A model generated the notes under the pieces. The model was not told where the DNA came from. It did no database searches and was given only the letters and a program-made list of their open reading frames with translations. The position numbers and the translations under genes are program-made. A DNA stretch of 64,000 nt, from positions 25,027,311 through 25,091,310 of the forward strand of contig NC_087068.1 in NCBI RefSeq assembly GCF_963678635.1, read 5' to 3'. Source of the stretch: Symsagittifera roscoffensis (lineage: Eukaryota > Xenacoelomorpha > Acoela > Convolutidae). This document shows positions 54,748-64,000 of this stretch, piece after piece. Within the stretch, counting starts at the first letter, position 1. Each line of letters begins with the position of its first letter.

Positions 54748-55983
54748 ATGGTGCCACCCATTCTCATGGCGGGGATAAAGCCAACAGGTTATAAATCCAA
54801 AAGGAGTGACCGCACTCTGACTGGAGCAACCTTAGAAATGGAAATACTCAGCCAATGTGGAGAGAGCACAATGAGAGACTTTAAGCCATCTCCCATGAAT
54901 CACGGAAAGGGAAATGTCGCAGGAAAACTAGTACCCGTGGAATACAACCGACTGACAGTATCGGAGGCTATGGCGATAGATGAACCCGCCGGTGGATACA
55001 TGGAGATGTTGGAGTACCGAAACTCGGCTAGAGGGTATGTGATGGCTTTGGAAGACAAAAGTGCCATGGAAAGTTATCTGGAGGCGGTGTTGCAAGGCAC
55101 CACCATCAAGCAGAAGGCGTACGGGACCTTAGCGTCGTCTGAGATACAGGCAGAAACGATGGAGCAGTTGGTGAGCCTTCCATGGAAAGCAGTAGTGTTA
55201 CGGTACTTCGAAGAAGAAATGAGGACTGCGCCAAGAATACACGCTCTCATGGCAGTACCTTACGTGAGAACAGAGTTACAACTGAGGTTTGCCTGGTGCC
55301 TGATGGGACTGACTCGCGAAGAGTACAATTCGGAAGAAAGGAAGAGGTCAAAAGAAGAGAAAGTTTTCCTTATGACGAACCTGAGGGATCTGATGATCCA
55401 AGAGGAAGCAGTAGCGTGTGCGAAGCGGAGAGACGCTCTCTGTTTCATTCGATTCATGATAGAACAGATCTCAGTACCAGCATTGAACACCTGTGTCAAG
55501 ATGCTGAGGGAGGGCGATGAGCGAGCAAAAGCCTTACTCTTGCTAGCACTGCTGGATATGCATCAAAGCCAACCGATGAGGATGAATATGAAAGAACCCG
55601 AGGAGTTAGAGCCCATGAGAAAGATAGACGAAATCAGCAGATTCTCAAACAAGGAGCTGAGACTCACTAAAGAATCTATGGGGGCACTGCCGAAGTCCAG
55701 TGAATACTGTGGACCAATTAAGAAGAAGTCGTACAGCTACGTATCCGGAGTCATAGGGATAGCGTATAACCCGTTCCTGAGTGAAGACATACGCGATTGC
55801 TTCTTCGATTACGAGCAGGCAGTGTTGCTAAGATTCTGGATGTCGAGAATTGTGACGATTAAGAGCGCTACCAATCCTCAGATTAAATTAGGTTTGATCT
55901 TGGAAGAAGAGGTGACTGCACCTTCCGTACCAAATCCGACAAAAGAGTGGAGTTTGGGTTGGGATTCTCAGATGAATTGCTGA
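54748..55983 (+). pseudogene. Unknown helical protein of the giant element, N-terminal part
   Basis: ATG at 54748, 7 bases after the previous stop. The 411-codon frame is mostly helical: PWKAVVLRYFEEEMRTAPRI, AWCLMGLTREEYNSEERKRS, ALLLLALLDMHQSQP, FFDYEQAVLLRFWMSR. It runs into the next frame near 55940, where GTGGAGTTTGGGTTGGG can be read in both frames, so one long protein of about 1000 residues was probably split by a single-base change. Not recognised. A capsid-, portal- or polymerase-cofactor-like role cannot be judged from sequence alone. Confidence 0.55.
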
Positions 55984-57773
55984 GAACGAGCTTGATGGCA
56001 GTGTGGGAATTGATGAGGCCATCATGGTGTCCTAGTCCCAACGCTGACTCGATACTACGAGTGACACAAGACGTGCAGAGGGAACTGAATGCAGGCTGTA
56101 ACCTGCGTGACCTTAACATCATATATAATGTGATGACAACGGTCTCTAGAAGCAACGGTGAAGATAAAGTGGAGTTGCCTGGCTGGGGACCAGAAGACTG
56201 GGTCAAACCTGGTAGCTGTCTGGCGGAAGTCTGTGGACTGGAGGGTCACGTTTGTGGAGGTCTGGACTGTGTGAAGACCCTAGAGAACCAACACAAGCAA
56301 TTGACGGTATTGTTTGGAAACGTCGTGATGAAAGCAAGAACGGAAACGGAACTGATAGCGGATTGTCATGGAGGAACCGAGGTGAATCTAGTGACTGCAC
56401 TAGGATTCTACAGCATGTTTAGTTCTTTAGAGTCACTATTGAATCTAGAACAGAAACATGAGATGGTCACAGCCATCAGTGTAGAGGTGTTCCCAGGAGT
56501 TCTACAAACTGAACAAAAGTACATAGGAAAATGGAGGGAAGCGATTGAGGCGGAAATGAACATCAGACACAGTGAGACTTATTGTAGACCATCAGGAGCG
56601 CAATATTTGGTGGGTTCGACATTGGCTCCAATGTGCAAGAGCAGATACCCAGTACATTTCGTAGCTGTGGATGTAAAGAGTACGAGAACGATCGTGGATC
56701 AAGCCTTCTCAGTGCCGAAGTGTGTGAAACTGGCGAGAATGTCCGAGAAATCTTACGAGTTGCTATGTAAGATGTTCTCAGCAGTTCCAGAGAGAACCAA
56801 GGAGGAGTTGGAATCGATACTGGGAAAAAAGTTCATGGGATACGTGAGCGGGAACTTCAGTGACTTTGAGAGACAGAAACAGAGAGGATCAACTGTTACA
56901 GATTACAATACAGTAGACGAAAATGATGAAGTCCACCGAGTGATGATGGAAGTGGAACCATTACTGAAAGCTTGGGGAAAACGTAATTGGAGGAGCATCA
57001 TGTTGACACATGACGAGTTTCCCTGCCACTGCTTGTTGCAGACCTGGTGGTATCCCAAGCGTAGTAATCTGATGTTGATCTGGGACTCTGGAGAGCTGCT
57101 CTCCATGGGTTTACCAGACTCATCACAGCCCATAACAATAGTGATAGTGGGAGTTATGATGGCGATACGATGGCTGGAGGCTCATGTGAAAGAAAACAAT
57201 AGACAGGAAGCGCCAACGAGAGAACAGTTGCAGAAATTGGATTGTCTAAAAGATTTAGATCTTTTTGAGACAATGTGCAAAATTTTAAACATTCCGATGG
57301 AAGTGAAGAAGATATGGGCAAGAAAACGATTGATGCCATGGTTCAGAGCTAATATGACTGCATGGTTGTACGAATATGCTAAGAAGCATATGTCGAAGCA
57401 CGGCAGAGTGTACAGTGGATATCAGCTGGACATTGGAGCGGGAGCCTTCAAGCGAACTTTCGTGACTCATCGGAATGCAATGACCATCGCTGTGAAAAGA
57501 ATCTCCAGGACAAGTGAACGTAGTGGAAAGGAGAAGGCAGAGATGTTAAAGGAAGATTTGGAGAGAAATGTGACGTTGTTGTGTCTCCACAACAGCTTCT
57601 GCAGGAACAGAGAATCTAACGTTGATCCCCTACCTTGTTGCAAACAGAGGGTAGAAGAGCAGAAGTGTTGGAGGACTGCTTTCAACAGCGTCAGGATAGC
57701 TAACGATGTGTTGCAGGACACAGAAACTGAAAGTGCAGAGTCAGTATCACAGGAGGAGGAGATGGAACATTGA
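55947..57773 (+). pseudogene. Unknown protein of the giant element, C-terminal part
   Basis: The 608-codon frame begins with GTG, not ATG, so it is the shifted continuation of the previous frame. Notable segments are CGLEGHVCGGLDCVKTLENQ, LTHDEFPCHCLLQTWWYPKR, SSQPITIVIVGVMMAIRWLE, KKHMSKHGRVYSGYQLDIGA and AFKRTFVTHRNAMTIAVKRI, then an acidic tail (AESVSQEEEMEH). Cysteines and histidines are frequent but form no obvious zinc finger. The last third has a relative at 60261-60850, so the protein belongs to more than one element copy. Function unknown. It is the last ORF before the 3' LTR, where env normally lies, yet it has no signal peptide or convincing anchor. Confidence 0.6.
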
Positions 57774-58607
57774 CAAATGGTCGAGAAAACAAGAGGCAAA
57801 AAGAAAGAGAATTAGAAGAATTTAGAAGTGTTAGAACTTCTAAACGACGAAAAAGAAGAAAACAAAGGAGTGATGAAGAAAAATTAAAACTCAGAATTGT
57901 TTATTGTATGTGAAAAACTCAAGTGAGAAACCAAGCAACCAAGTTGTAATTGAAAACTGAAACATTTAGTTGAGTTTTGAACATTGGAGAGTTTGTTGCA
58001 TTTATAAATTTGCTTCTGATTTTTAGTGAAGTGGCTTTAGAGACACTTATTATTTATATAGAAAGGCTTGAGTGAAAAGTATATTTGAATATTCCAGCCT
58101 GCATGATTGTTTTTAATCACTTAGGACGACTGATCACTTTGTGGTGACATGAAAGACTTGGGCAATCTCTTGAAGAGGGAGATTGTTGCATTGTTCTTTC
58201 TAACCACAGAGTTTCTTAGTTTCAATATTCAGGACAATAACAAGCAAGATTTCCGAAGGGAAGGAGCATAGTAGGATAATTTTAGCTTGTTGGTTGGCAG
58301 GACTGTCCTGCAAACCAACATCTTTTAAATCTAGGAAAAAAAGTTTTAATCAGGACATTGACATTGGAAGTAAAAAAAACAGGAAAAGAGGTTTTTATCT
58401 TAGGGCATATCCTCAATGTGCAGATTAATGAAAGAATTTGAAGGCTATAGTGATGTAGTATGATGCCATTTATATTCTGCAGTGAGTCGATGTGACGCGG
58501 ATAAAATTAATTTCGTGCATTTTGTAAATTCTGTTCGATGACACTGTACCTATTTTGCGAACATTGCGAGATTCAATGAGGACATTGACCGAACTGTCTG
58601 GGGAGTA
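57774..58607 (+). other. 3' untranslated region and polypurine tract
   Basis: Short K/R-rich reading remains just after the ORF (57780-57890), then no coding. The last bases before the LTR are CTGTCTGGGGAGTA, a polypurine-type primer site immediately followed by TGTGAC of the LTR. Confidence 0.6.
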
Positions 58608-59534
58608 TGTGACATTCGACCAGAATGGATCAAATTGCAGATTCAGCAGATTCGGAGTTTTTAGCAGCGCACCTTCCGAGTTAGTGATTTTGAAGGATTA
58701 ACAACGTTATTAGGACGATTAGCAAGACGGTGAAGGTCAAGTTATTCGGGTATTTTGAAATTTTAAATTTTCGAAGTGATGACGTAACAATTCTGAGAAA
58801 CGTCAGAAACGGCAATTTTGGCAAGAAAATCGAAGAAAAACACAACAACATTAGTTGCGATAGCGATAACAACGAAGATTGTGAGTGAATAACGACAACA
58901 AATCGCAGAGTTAACAGAGACCATTCCAAATTACAACTATTGTGTCGCTACAATAGTTCCAAGGCAGTTGCTAACAACAGTGAGGGGTGGAAACCAGCCT
59001 TCCGGGTTACAGAGAAATCAAGCTTAACGTGCTTGATTCAGTGGATTCGAGAATCCGGAGGGGTTTCGGGACTGAAACTTTTATTATCTTGTATTAACTT
59101 TTAGCTTCCCTGTCATGTCCTGATTTGAATTTTATTAACAACTGAATTCATTTTGGTAAGGATGAGAAGCTAGGAGTTGGGGGGAAAGGGTTGATCCATC
59201 TTCGATGGAGATGATGATTTTTATCTACTGAACAAAAATAATAATAATTCAATAAATAGTAGTAGCCCTGTTTTTAGGAGTGACCTCGTGTTCTGGGGAT
59301 ACTGAGACCCAGCCATGAGCTCACTAATTTTGCATGTAATTAAGTTAATTTGAGTGTTTTGACCGAAGCCGAAAGCAGTAACGATTTTGTCGACCCGATG
59401 TTAGAAAGACCACCGAAAGTACTGGCATGGTAGAGACGGTTAAAAGCATGTAAAACTCTGTTTAGACGTTGGCCAGTCGTCTTAGGACTTAGTTTTATTT
59501 TCCGTCGATATGTATCTTTCGGGCGAATGTTACA
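58608..59534 (+). repeat. 3' LTR of the giant element (927 bp, complete)
   Basis: It starts TGTGACATTCG and ends CGAATGTTACA, inverted termini matching at 10 of 11 positions. AATAAA is at 59251. Sequence from 58642 matches the 5' LTR. The next bases, GAGCGAGACC, are flanking DNA; no target duplication can be tested because the 5' LTR start is lost. Confidence 0.93.
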
Positions 59535-59639
59535 GAGCGAGACCAGAAGCAGCGAGAGGGATCAGGCGCGCGGAGAATTGGAGCAGCTGCGACGCCTGTA
59601 CCGAGAAGCCACAACGGGCTGCAAGGCGCTTGGATTAAA
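59535..59639. other. Flank right of the giant element
   Basis: Short GC-richer stretch with no recognised feature. Confidence 0.4.
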
Positions 59640-59990
59640 ATACTATATTCCGGGTTAAAGTTTGGATCGATCTTTGGACATTTGCGTAAAACGATGTGGA
59701 TTTCCTGCTGATATTCGAAGCGTGGGTGCAAGGAACAAGATTGAATTATGCTTTGAGCTGGACGAGAAACTGCCGAACCTAAAGGTTTTGAAGTTCAGGG
59801 TGCCGCCGACCCTAGCTCTGAGTAAGAACTTGATCAAGTGTACCGAGGAACTCAGGGCAGGTAGTTTTCTTATGGATAGGATTCCCTCGCAATACAGGTT
59901 GCTATCGCTGCCTGTGTACTCGGCACTATAAATGATAAAACTACTTTCGAAGAAATTTTTTTATTTATAGAGCCAAGGAAACAAAAGCGC
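59640..59990 (+). pseudogene. 3'-end fragment of the RPDG-type LINE
   Basis: In broken frames it reads GFEVQGAADPSS, then DSLAIQVAIAACVLGTINDK and FEEIFLFIEP. These match AFEIQGAAPA, RISLAIQIANAACALGTIND and DEVFLFV at 30180-30390. It is more decayed and has three in-frame stops. A common dead LINE family therefore lies on both sides of the giant element. Confidence 0.75.
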
Positions 59991-60260
59991 AGCTTAGTAT
60001 AAGTATCTGATAGACCAGTAGCCTCATATCAGGTCAATCGTCTTGAATTTCTTTCAACTCCGATTTATTCTGTGCAGGTGGTAAGGATCGCCGTGCTTTC
60101 ATGGATCGCCGTAGTTACGAACAGGGAATAAAAGAGTTGGGTTGAGAAGTTGGATCCTCGAGACGGGACAAAATTTTTTGGGTTGATCTGAAGAAGTTGG
60201 CATTACGTGAGGGATAACAAGAAGGTGAGATCTCCTGATCTACCTCATCATGAATAATGG
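59991..60260. other. No recognised feature
   Basis: Contains GGATCGCCGT twice (about 60087 and 60104); otherwise nothing seen. It may already be part of the decayed giant-element relative that follows. Confidence 0.35.
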
Positions 60261-60850
60261 ATGACAGTTTTTATTAGTATATCCTTGATGACTGTCAGAT
60301 GGATGAAAAGATATCCCCGAAAATTGGTCTTGTTTGAGACGACGGCCTGTAAAGACCCGGTGATCCGCGGTGGAGTCAAAAGGATTCGTTTCAGAATGCA
60401 ATTTTACTATTGTTTGCGAGTTTTGTTGGCATCCTTGTTCTATAGATTAGTGAAGGCTCATATGTCAGAATTTAATAGAGCCCGTTGGAGGTTTCAGTCT
60501 GAAAGGGGACCAGAGGCTTAAAAAAACCTCTGTTTGCTCATCGCAATGATGTGACAACTGCCTAAAAACGCGTGGAGAGAACTCCTAGAAATTATAAAGA
60601 ACACCGTACCGATACTGTGAAAAACGTCAATTTGAGCTGGCACACGAGTTTCTGCTAGAATCATGAAAGTAGCATGGCTCCATTACTTCACACGAAGCAG
60701 AATCTGTCGAAGAGAAAAATAAGTCGTATGCTTGTTTGCAGTTAAAGACTGTCCGAGGAATGATATCCAGTTTGGATGATGATATGGAGATTGGGCCAAG
60801 CGATGATGTGATGGAATTGAAGATCTGTTGGATAACTGATTTTTTTTTTA
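60261..60850 (+). pseudogene. Decayed relative of the giant element's last ORF
   Basis: VKAHMSEFNRARWRF aligns with AKKHMSKHGRVYSGY near 57395. After a frameshift, LKKPLFAHRNDVTTA, a stop and KRVERTPRNYKEHRT align with FKRTFVTHRNAMTIAVKRIS and RTSERSGKEK. Shared order and residues over about 50 codons make chance unlikely. It shows that the unrecognised ORF is a stable part of this element family rather than a unique insertion in one copy. Confidence 0.6.
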
Positions 60851-62303
60851 GCAATTGTACTTTTCAACCTGATCCGTTGTCAGAGTATTTACAGTTGAAA
60901 AGTTTCTAAAGATCAAAATAATTGACATGGAAGTTCATGAGTTTCTTAGATTATTTCATAATTGTGAAAACGAGTTTCCGGAAATTGAAACTTGGTTTTC
61001 GAGATATTTTGTTCTCTAACACTGGTCCGAAAGTTTTTCTGTTTTCAAATTTTTGGAATATTTCTTGGGTTAAATTTATATATTTCACTTATTTTGTATG
61101 TTCCAATTCAAAGTAAAATTCGAATCGAGCTGACTTACAAAATGCCAGAATATTGTTTCGGTGTGAGCTCTCGGTTCCTGTACTCATCGCCTATGTTCAA
61201 TTTAAGTTTGCGTTTTCTTATCTGAAGACGTCCATTGTTAACAGCGTCTCAACATCATTGCTGTTGTCAAGTATTTGTCCGCAGCGTTTTGGGGCATGCT
61301 GTCCTACAGGGGTATCAATCTTTTGATGCTATGTTATCCGTGTGGTTAGATGTCATATTTGCCCAACATAGGTGGAAATACATCCACTGTATTTGATTAC
61401 ATTACATGCACGTGAGATTTCAGGTTACAATCGAACGTGAACTTCAGCGACGGCAGGCAAATTTTCAAATAACGCGTTGTAAAAATGACTAACACCGGGC
61501 TTGAAATCTGATTTTTTAACTTAAATGTCCTTGGTGCTGTGGAAATTTTTCAATTTTCTTGCGTTTCAATTCAGTTTTTGTTTTCTGAGTTAATTGATGT
61601 CTCATGTAGGACGTTTTCCAATGTAATATTAACAATTGATGTCCTGATTACATGGTTCTCATTTGTCTTCGAAATTGCTTGTTGAGTTTTTAACTCTTCG
61701 TCAAAATTGCCCCAGTTACTGGTACATCGAAACAAATATATGTTGTTCAATCAGCAATGTCTCTTGAGCACATTGCCTCCGTAAACACCTTGCCTTCTTC
61801 AGCACATTGCCTCCCGAGTCTGTGGATTTTGATTCATAATGGGTCAACGCTTGCTCGGTTCTTTATAAGTTAACCCGCATCCGCGGGTGTAATGATCAAG
61901 GTTTTAATTGAATATTGGGTATTTCCGAGACCTTTATTTGGCGTTGCTAACACAATTTAAGCAAGAGTCGGGAACATTTTGTTACTGGCCTGAAAACAGT
62001 ACCTTACGCTTGGTTGCTGTCACTGAACCACATTTGGATTGGCTCTGAATGAAGCAACGTCCAAAAGCCTGATTTCCTATTTTTCTGGCCTTGAGCAAAT
62101 GCCGATAGGACTTATTTTCCTTTTCGTCACGTGTGGCAGTTAACGATTGTAACAGAAGCCTAGTAATCAGTAATGCCTAACGGTCAATTTCATAAGTTTT
62201 CCTCTTTCTACAATGTTTAAACCAACTTATTAACTGTGTGAGACAGGGTCACTAAGTTCTAAGCTTAGTTGATGACTAAAGTGTGCGTTGTTTTTAAGGG
62301 TTC
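60851..62303. other. Intergenic region upstream of the CEP72-like gene
   Basis: No credible ORF. A short direct repeat AGCACATTGCCTCC occurs at 61767 and 61801, and a perfect hairpin ACCCGC-ATCC-GCGGGT at 61873-61888. Immediately before the gene, TGACTAAAG plus a T-rich run ending TTTTTAAG could act in splicing, though the AAG end is atypical. No TATA box is convincing. Confidence 0.4.
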
Positions 62304-63515
62304 ATGAAGACTCCAATTACTATCTTTGTTGACTTGACCTTGGCCCATGTATGTACTAAGATCGATGTTTCTTTAACAAGAACGAATCCAAAACGAATTA
62401 CAACATTGGGACTTCCTGGAACTATTGAACAAAGAATTGTTTCCTTAAATGACGCTCTATCTATTTTTTCGCGACTGCGAAAGCTTGATTTGTCTCGAAA
62501 TGCGTTATCATCTTTAACTGGACTGGAGACCCTAAGTACATTAGAGGAATTGATTTTATACTACAATCTGGTTTCTAGTATTGATGAACTTAAAAAGTTA
62601 CAGAAGAACAGCCAGTTGAAAATTTTGGACATTCGCCTAAACCCCGTAAGTAAGCTGGATTACCGAGGTACCATTCTCAAGCTGTTGCCTTGCTTAGAAA
62701 TCCTGGATGATAGATTAGTTTCATACCCAGAGCGCAAGCTTGCTAACTCAGAGTCTACTAGAAGCGAACTTTACGGCGAATTATTATCAAATGATCAAGA
62801 TCGGTTCTCTGAAATTCTTCGTAGAATTAATGAAACAAATAGCCCTGCACCCACTAACTCTATAACTGTTTCCGTACACAACTCTGAATCATCTGTTAAT
62901 AACTCACCATCGCCGAAACTTTCTCAGATATTCTTTGAGGACTCATTGAACCAATCAAACGGTCCTCATAATCCGTTGGTAGTAAACGGCGATGAAATCT
63001 CGAAAACTGCATCTTACCTGTTTAACTTATTTGAATATCACAGCTCAAATTCTATCTCTATTTCGGAAGCTAAAAATCGGCTGCAGCCTCTAATTGTCAA
63101 TGAACTCAAAAGATTGGTCGACATCTCAAAGCAGCCAAAATATGAAGATCGTCAATCATCAAATGAAGTTTCTCGGAAACTTAGATCAGCCTATGTAGAA
63201 TGGGGATGTCAAACGGACTCTTCCATTTTGAATTCGGAGTTGATTCCATTATCCGAAGTAGATCAGGTCAAGACTCTAAAAGTGCAATTAGAAAGATCTC
63301 AATCGCAGGTAAATTGTGTCAATAATATGAACAAAATCACTTCTATGCTGCAGGAAAGTCATGATGTGCTAGTTAGAACGAACGCAAACTTGGTCAGAGA
63401 AATTGATGAATTGAGGCAAAAACGCGCTGAAGAAGAGAAGTTTTACAAGAGGCGTCTGAAAAGCTCCATGCTGCAGCCGAGTGGGATCAACTCTGGAGAT
63501 GAAAGTGAATTTTAG
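62304..63515 (+). CDS. CEP72: CEP72-like centrosomal leucine-rich-repeat protein (403 aa)
   Basis: The N-terminal 125 residues hold leucine-rich repeats (LRKLDLSRNALSSLTGLE, LEELILYYNLVSSIDELK) and an LRR cap with DIRLNPVSKLDYR and CLEILDDRLVSYPERK. A low-complexity middle follows. A C-terminal coiled coil runs from about residue 318 to 385, with ITSMLQESHDVLVRTNANLV. This arrangement and the 'LNP...LDDR.V...ERK' and 'LQESH..LV.tN..L..E' signatures match CEP72, which in vertebrates recruits Kizuna and gamma-tubulin complexes to centrosomes and acts in centriolar satellites. It is shorter than the vertebrate protein (about 650). The whole frame is one exon; an in-frame TAA at 62295 supports this ATG. 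It is not obviously a retrocopy: the frame is intact and a second gene follows in the same orientation. Confidence 0.72.
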   Translation: MKTPITIFVDLTLAHVCTKIDVSLTRTNPKRITTLGLPGTIEQRIVSLNDALSIFSRLRKLDLSRNALSSLTGLETLSTLEELILYYNLVSSIDELKKLQKNSQLKILDIRLNPVSKLDYRGTILKLLPCLEILDDRLVSYPERKLANSESTRSELYGELLSNDQDRFSEILRRINETNSPAPTNSITVSVHNSESSVNNSPSPKLSQIFFEDSLNQSNGPHNPLVVNGDEISKTASYLFNLFEYHSSNSISISEAKNRLQPLIVNELKRLVDISKQPKYEDRQSSNEVSRKLRSAYVEWGCQTDSSILNSELIPLSEVDQVKTLKVQLERSQSQVNCVNNMNKITSMLQESHDVLVRTNANLVREIDELRQKRAEEEKFYKRRLKSSMLQPSGINSGDESEF

Positions 63516-63783
63516 TATCATTTCCGGGCAATTATTTTTGTAATGCGTTAGGTGCAATATCCATTTTAGTTTTTGTTAGTTTATAGAAAATTGTGTTGAA
63601 TCAGAGAGATTTCGATTAGTTTAATTTTATAATATCTGTACTTATTTCAAGTAGAAATAGAGATCCAAGTTTTCAAAGCGGAGGGCTCTAAGTTGCACTT
63701 TTTTTTTCATTTTTAGTCAAAAATGCGAACAGCAACTTTTATAGGGTAACTGAAATCAAATAAATGTAATTTTCAGAAGCCAA
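63516..63783. other. Short intergenic region with two 3' splice sites
   Basis: A pyrimidine-rich run ends in TTTTTAG (AG at 63715-63716). A second acceptor, ATTTTCAG, ends at 63776, 7 bases before the next ATG. AATAAA at 63759 could serve the CEP72-like transcript. The 268-bp spacing is typical of compact or operon-type genomes. Confidence 0.5.
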
Positions 63784-64000
63784 ATGGATGACGATTTTGA
63801 CGATCTCTTAGACTTAATCGAAGAAACGAAACCAGAACAATCCAAGATACCAGAGAATGTAGAACAGACTAACACAGAGGAATCAGCACCGCCTCCAAAA
63901 ATCATAACCCCCTCCGACAGTAAAGATTTGGAGGATATCAAACCACTAGTTCTCGAAGACAAGCAACAGCCTAAACCTGCTTCTGCTATCGGTGGTAAAC
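63784..64000 (+). CDS. N-terminus of a second gene, possibly CFAP418 (C8orf37)-like; cut by window edge
   Basis: The frame begins MDDDFDDLLDLIEETKPEQ and is open to the window end (72 codons), acidic and P/E/K-rich, reaching SAIGGK at the edge. CFAP418 proteins start with a similar acidic 'DlDeLLDeve' helix, continue with a variable linker and then a conserved cysteine-containing C-terminal domain that lies outside this window. The match is short and could be coincidental. A splice acceptor (CAG at 63774-63776) lies directly upstream. An alternative upstream start (63723) could join by a 31-base intron in frame. Family known for photoreceptor and ciliary function; here function is inferred only. 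Confidence 0.4.
   Translation, partial: MDDDFDDLLDLIEETKPEQSKIPENVEQTNTEESAPPPKIITPSDSKDLEDIKPLVLEDKQQPKPASAIGGK

Larger units (their letters stand above)
35654..59534 (+). mobile_element. Giant Ty3/gypsy LTR retrotransposon with extra ORFs (about 23.9 kb)
   Basis: The element is bounded by direct repeats of about 0.9 kb and contains Gag, protease, RT-RNase H and integrase in gypsy order. About 9.5 kb of further coding sequence lies between integrase and the 3' LTR. By hand the LTRs differ at roughly 40 positions plus a few indels over about 890 bp, so insertion is not recent. Disabling changes include in-frame TGA in gag (41222), TAA after 42728, TGA in RNase H (44751), TAG at 49857 and several frameshifts. 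All three stop codons are used, which argues against recoding. Coding parts are clearly richer in G and C than element 1. In size and layout it recalls the giant Burro elements of planarians or plant Ogre; relationship not tested. Confidence 0.88.

Overview
The window looks like part of an invertebrate animal nuclear genome. It is dominated by retrotransposons, and recognisable host genes appear only at the right edge. The evidence for an animal is metazoan-type Ty3/gypsy and CR1-like elements, long decayed repeats, a GA microsatellite and a gene resembling the centrosomal protein CEP72. I cannot name the species. Introns may be very short and genes closely packed, judging from 62-64 kb.

Layout. 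(1) 1 to about 9.4 kb: the 3' part of an A-rich, envelope-bearing Ty3/gypsy-type element, cut by the left edge. It holds the end of Pol (RNase H and integrase), two tiny hydrophobic ORFs, a 378-codon ORF with no start codon, an 872-residue envelope-like glycoprotein and a 601-residue unknown protein. Two junctions are ATGA stop/start overlaps. About 2 kb of palindrome-rich DNA follows. (2) 11.5-22.96 kb: two long-dead gypsy copies (A and B) sharing the same stop codons. They are separated by about 360-bp tandem repeats and a 629-bp foldback element built from ACCTTAA/TTAAGGT. (3) 23.15-35.4 kb: a GA microsatellite and three dead LINEs: one on the minus strand, one with an RPDG...WDVT nuclease-like C-terminus, and a CR1-like one with a PHD finger.

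(4) 35.65-59.53 kb: the main find, a giant (about 23.9 kb) Ty3/gypsy element with LTRs of about 0.9 kb, a candidate tRNA-Asn primer site and a 2.8-kb leader studded with CCGGAGGGGT repeats. Gag and Pol are followed by a macro-domain-like segment, apparently fused to Pol. Then come about 8.5 kb of extra coding sequence: a coiled coil, an SGNH/GDSL hydrolase and large unrecognised proteins. The copy is dead: all three stop codons occur in frame, there are several frameshifts, and the integrase has a D-to-E change at a catalytic position. Copies A and B, and a fragment at about 60.3-60.8 kb, are diverged relatives, so this is an old resident family.

(5) 59.5-64 kb: LINE and giant-element debris, about 1.4 kb with nothing recognised, a single-exon CEP72-like gene, and 268 bp later the start of a second gene that may be a CFAP418 (C8orf37) homologue. 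Both families are linked to centrosomes or cilia.

Within the elements the expected division of labour is: Gag packages the RNA; protease, RT-RNase H and integrase copy and insert it; and the extra ORFs (envelope; macro, SGNH and unknown proteins) are accessory. All functions are inferred from motifs by eye, with no database search.
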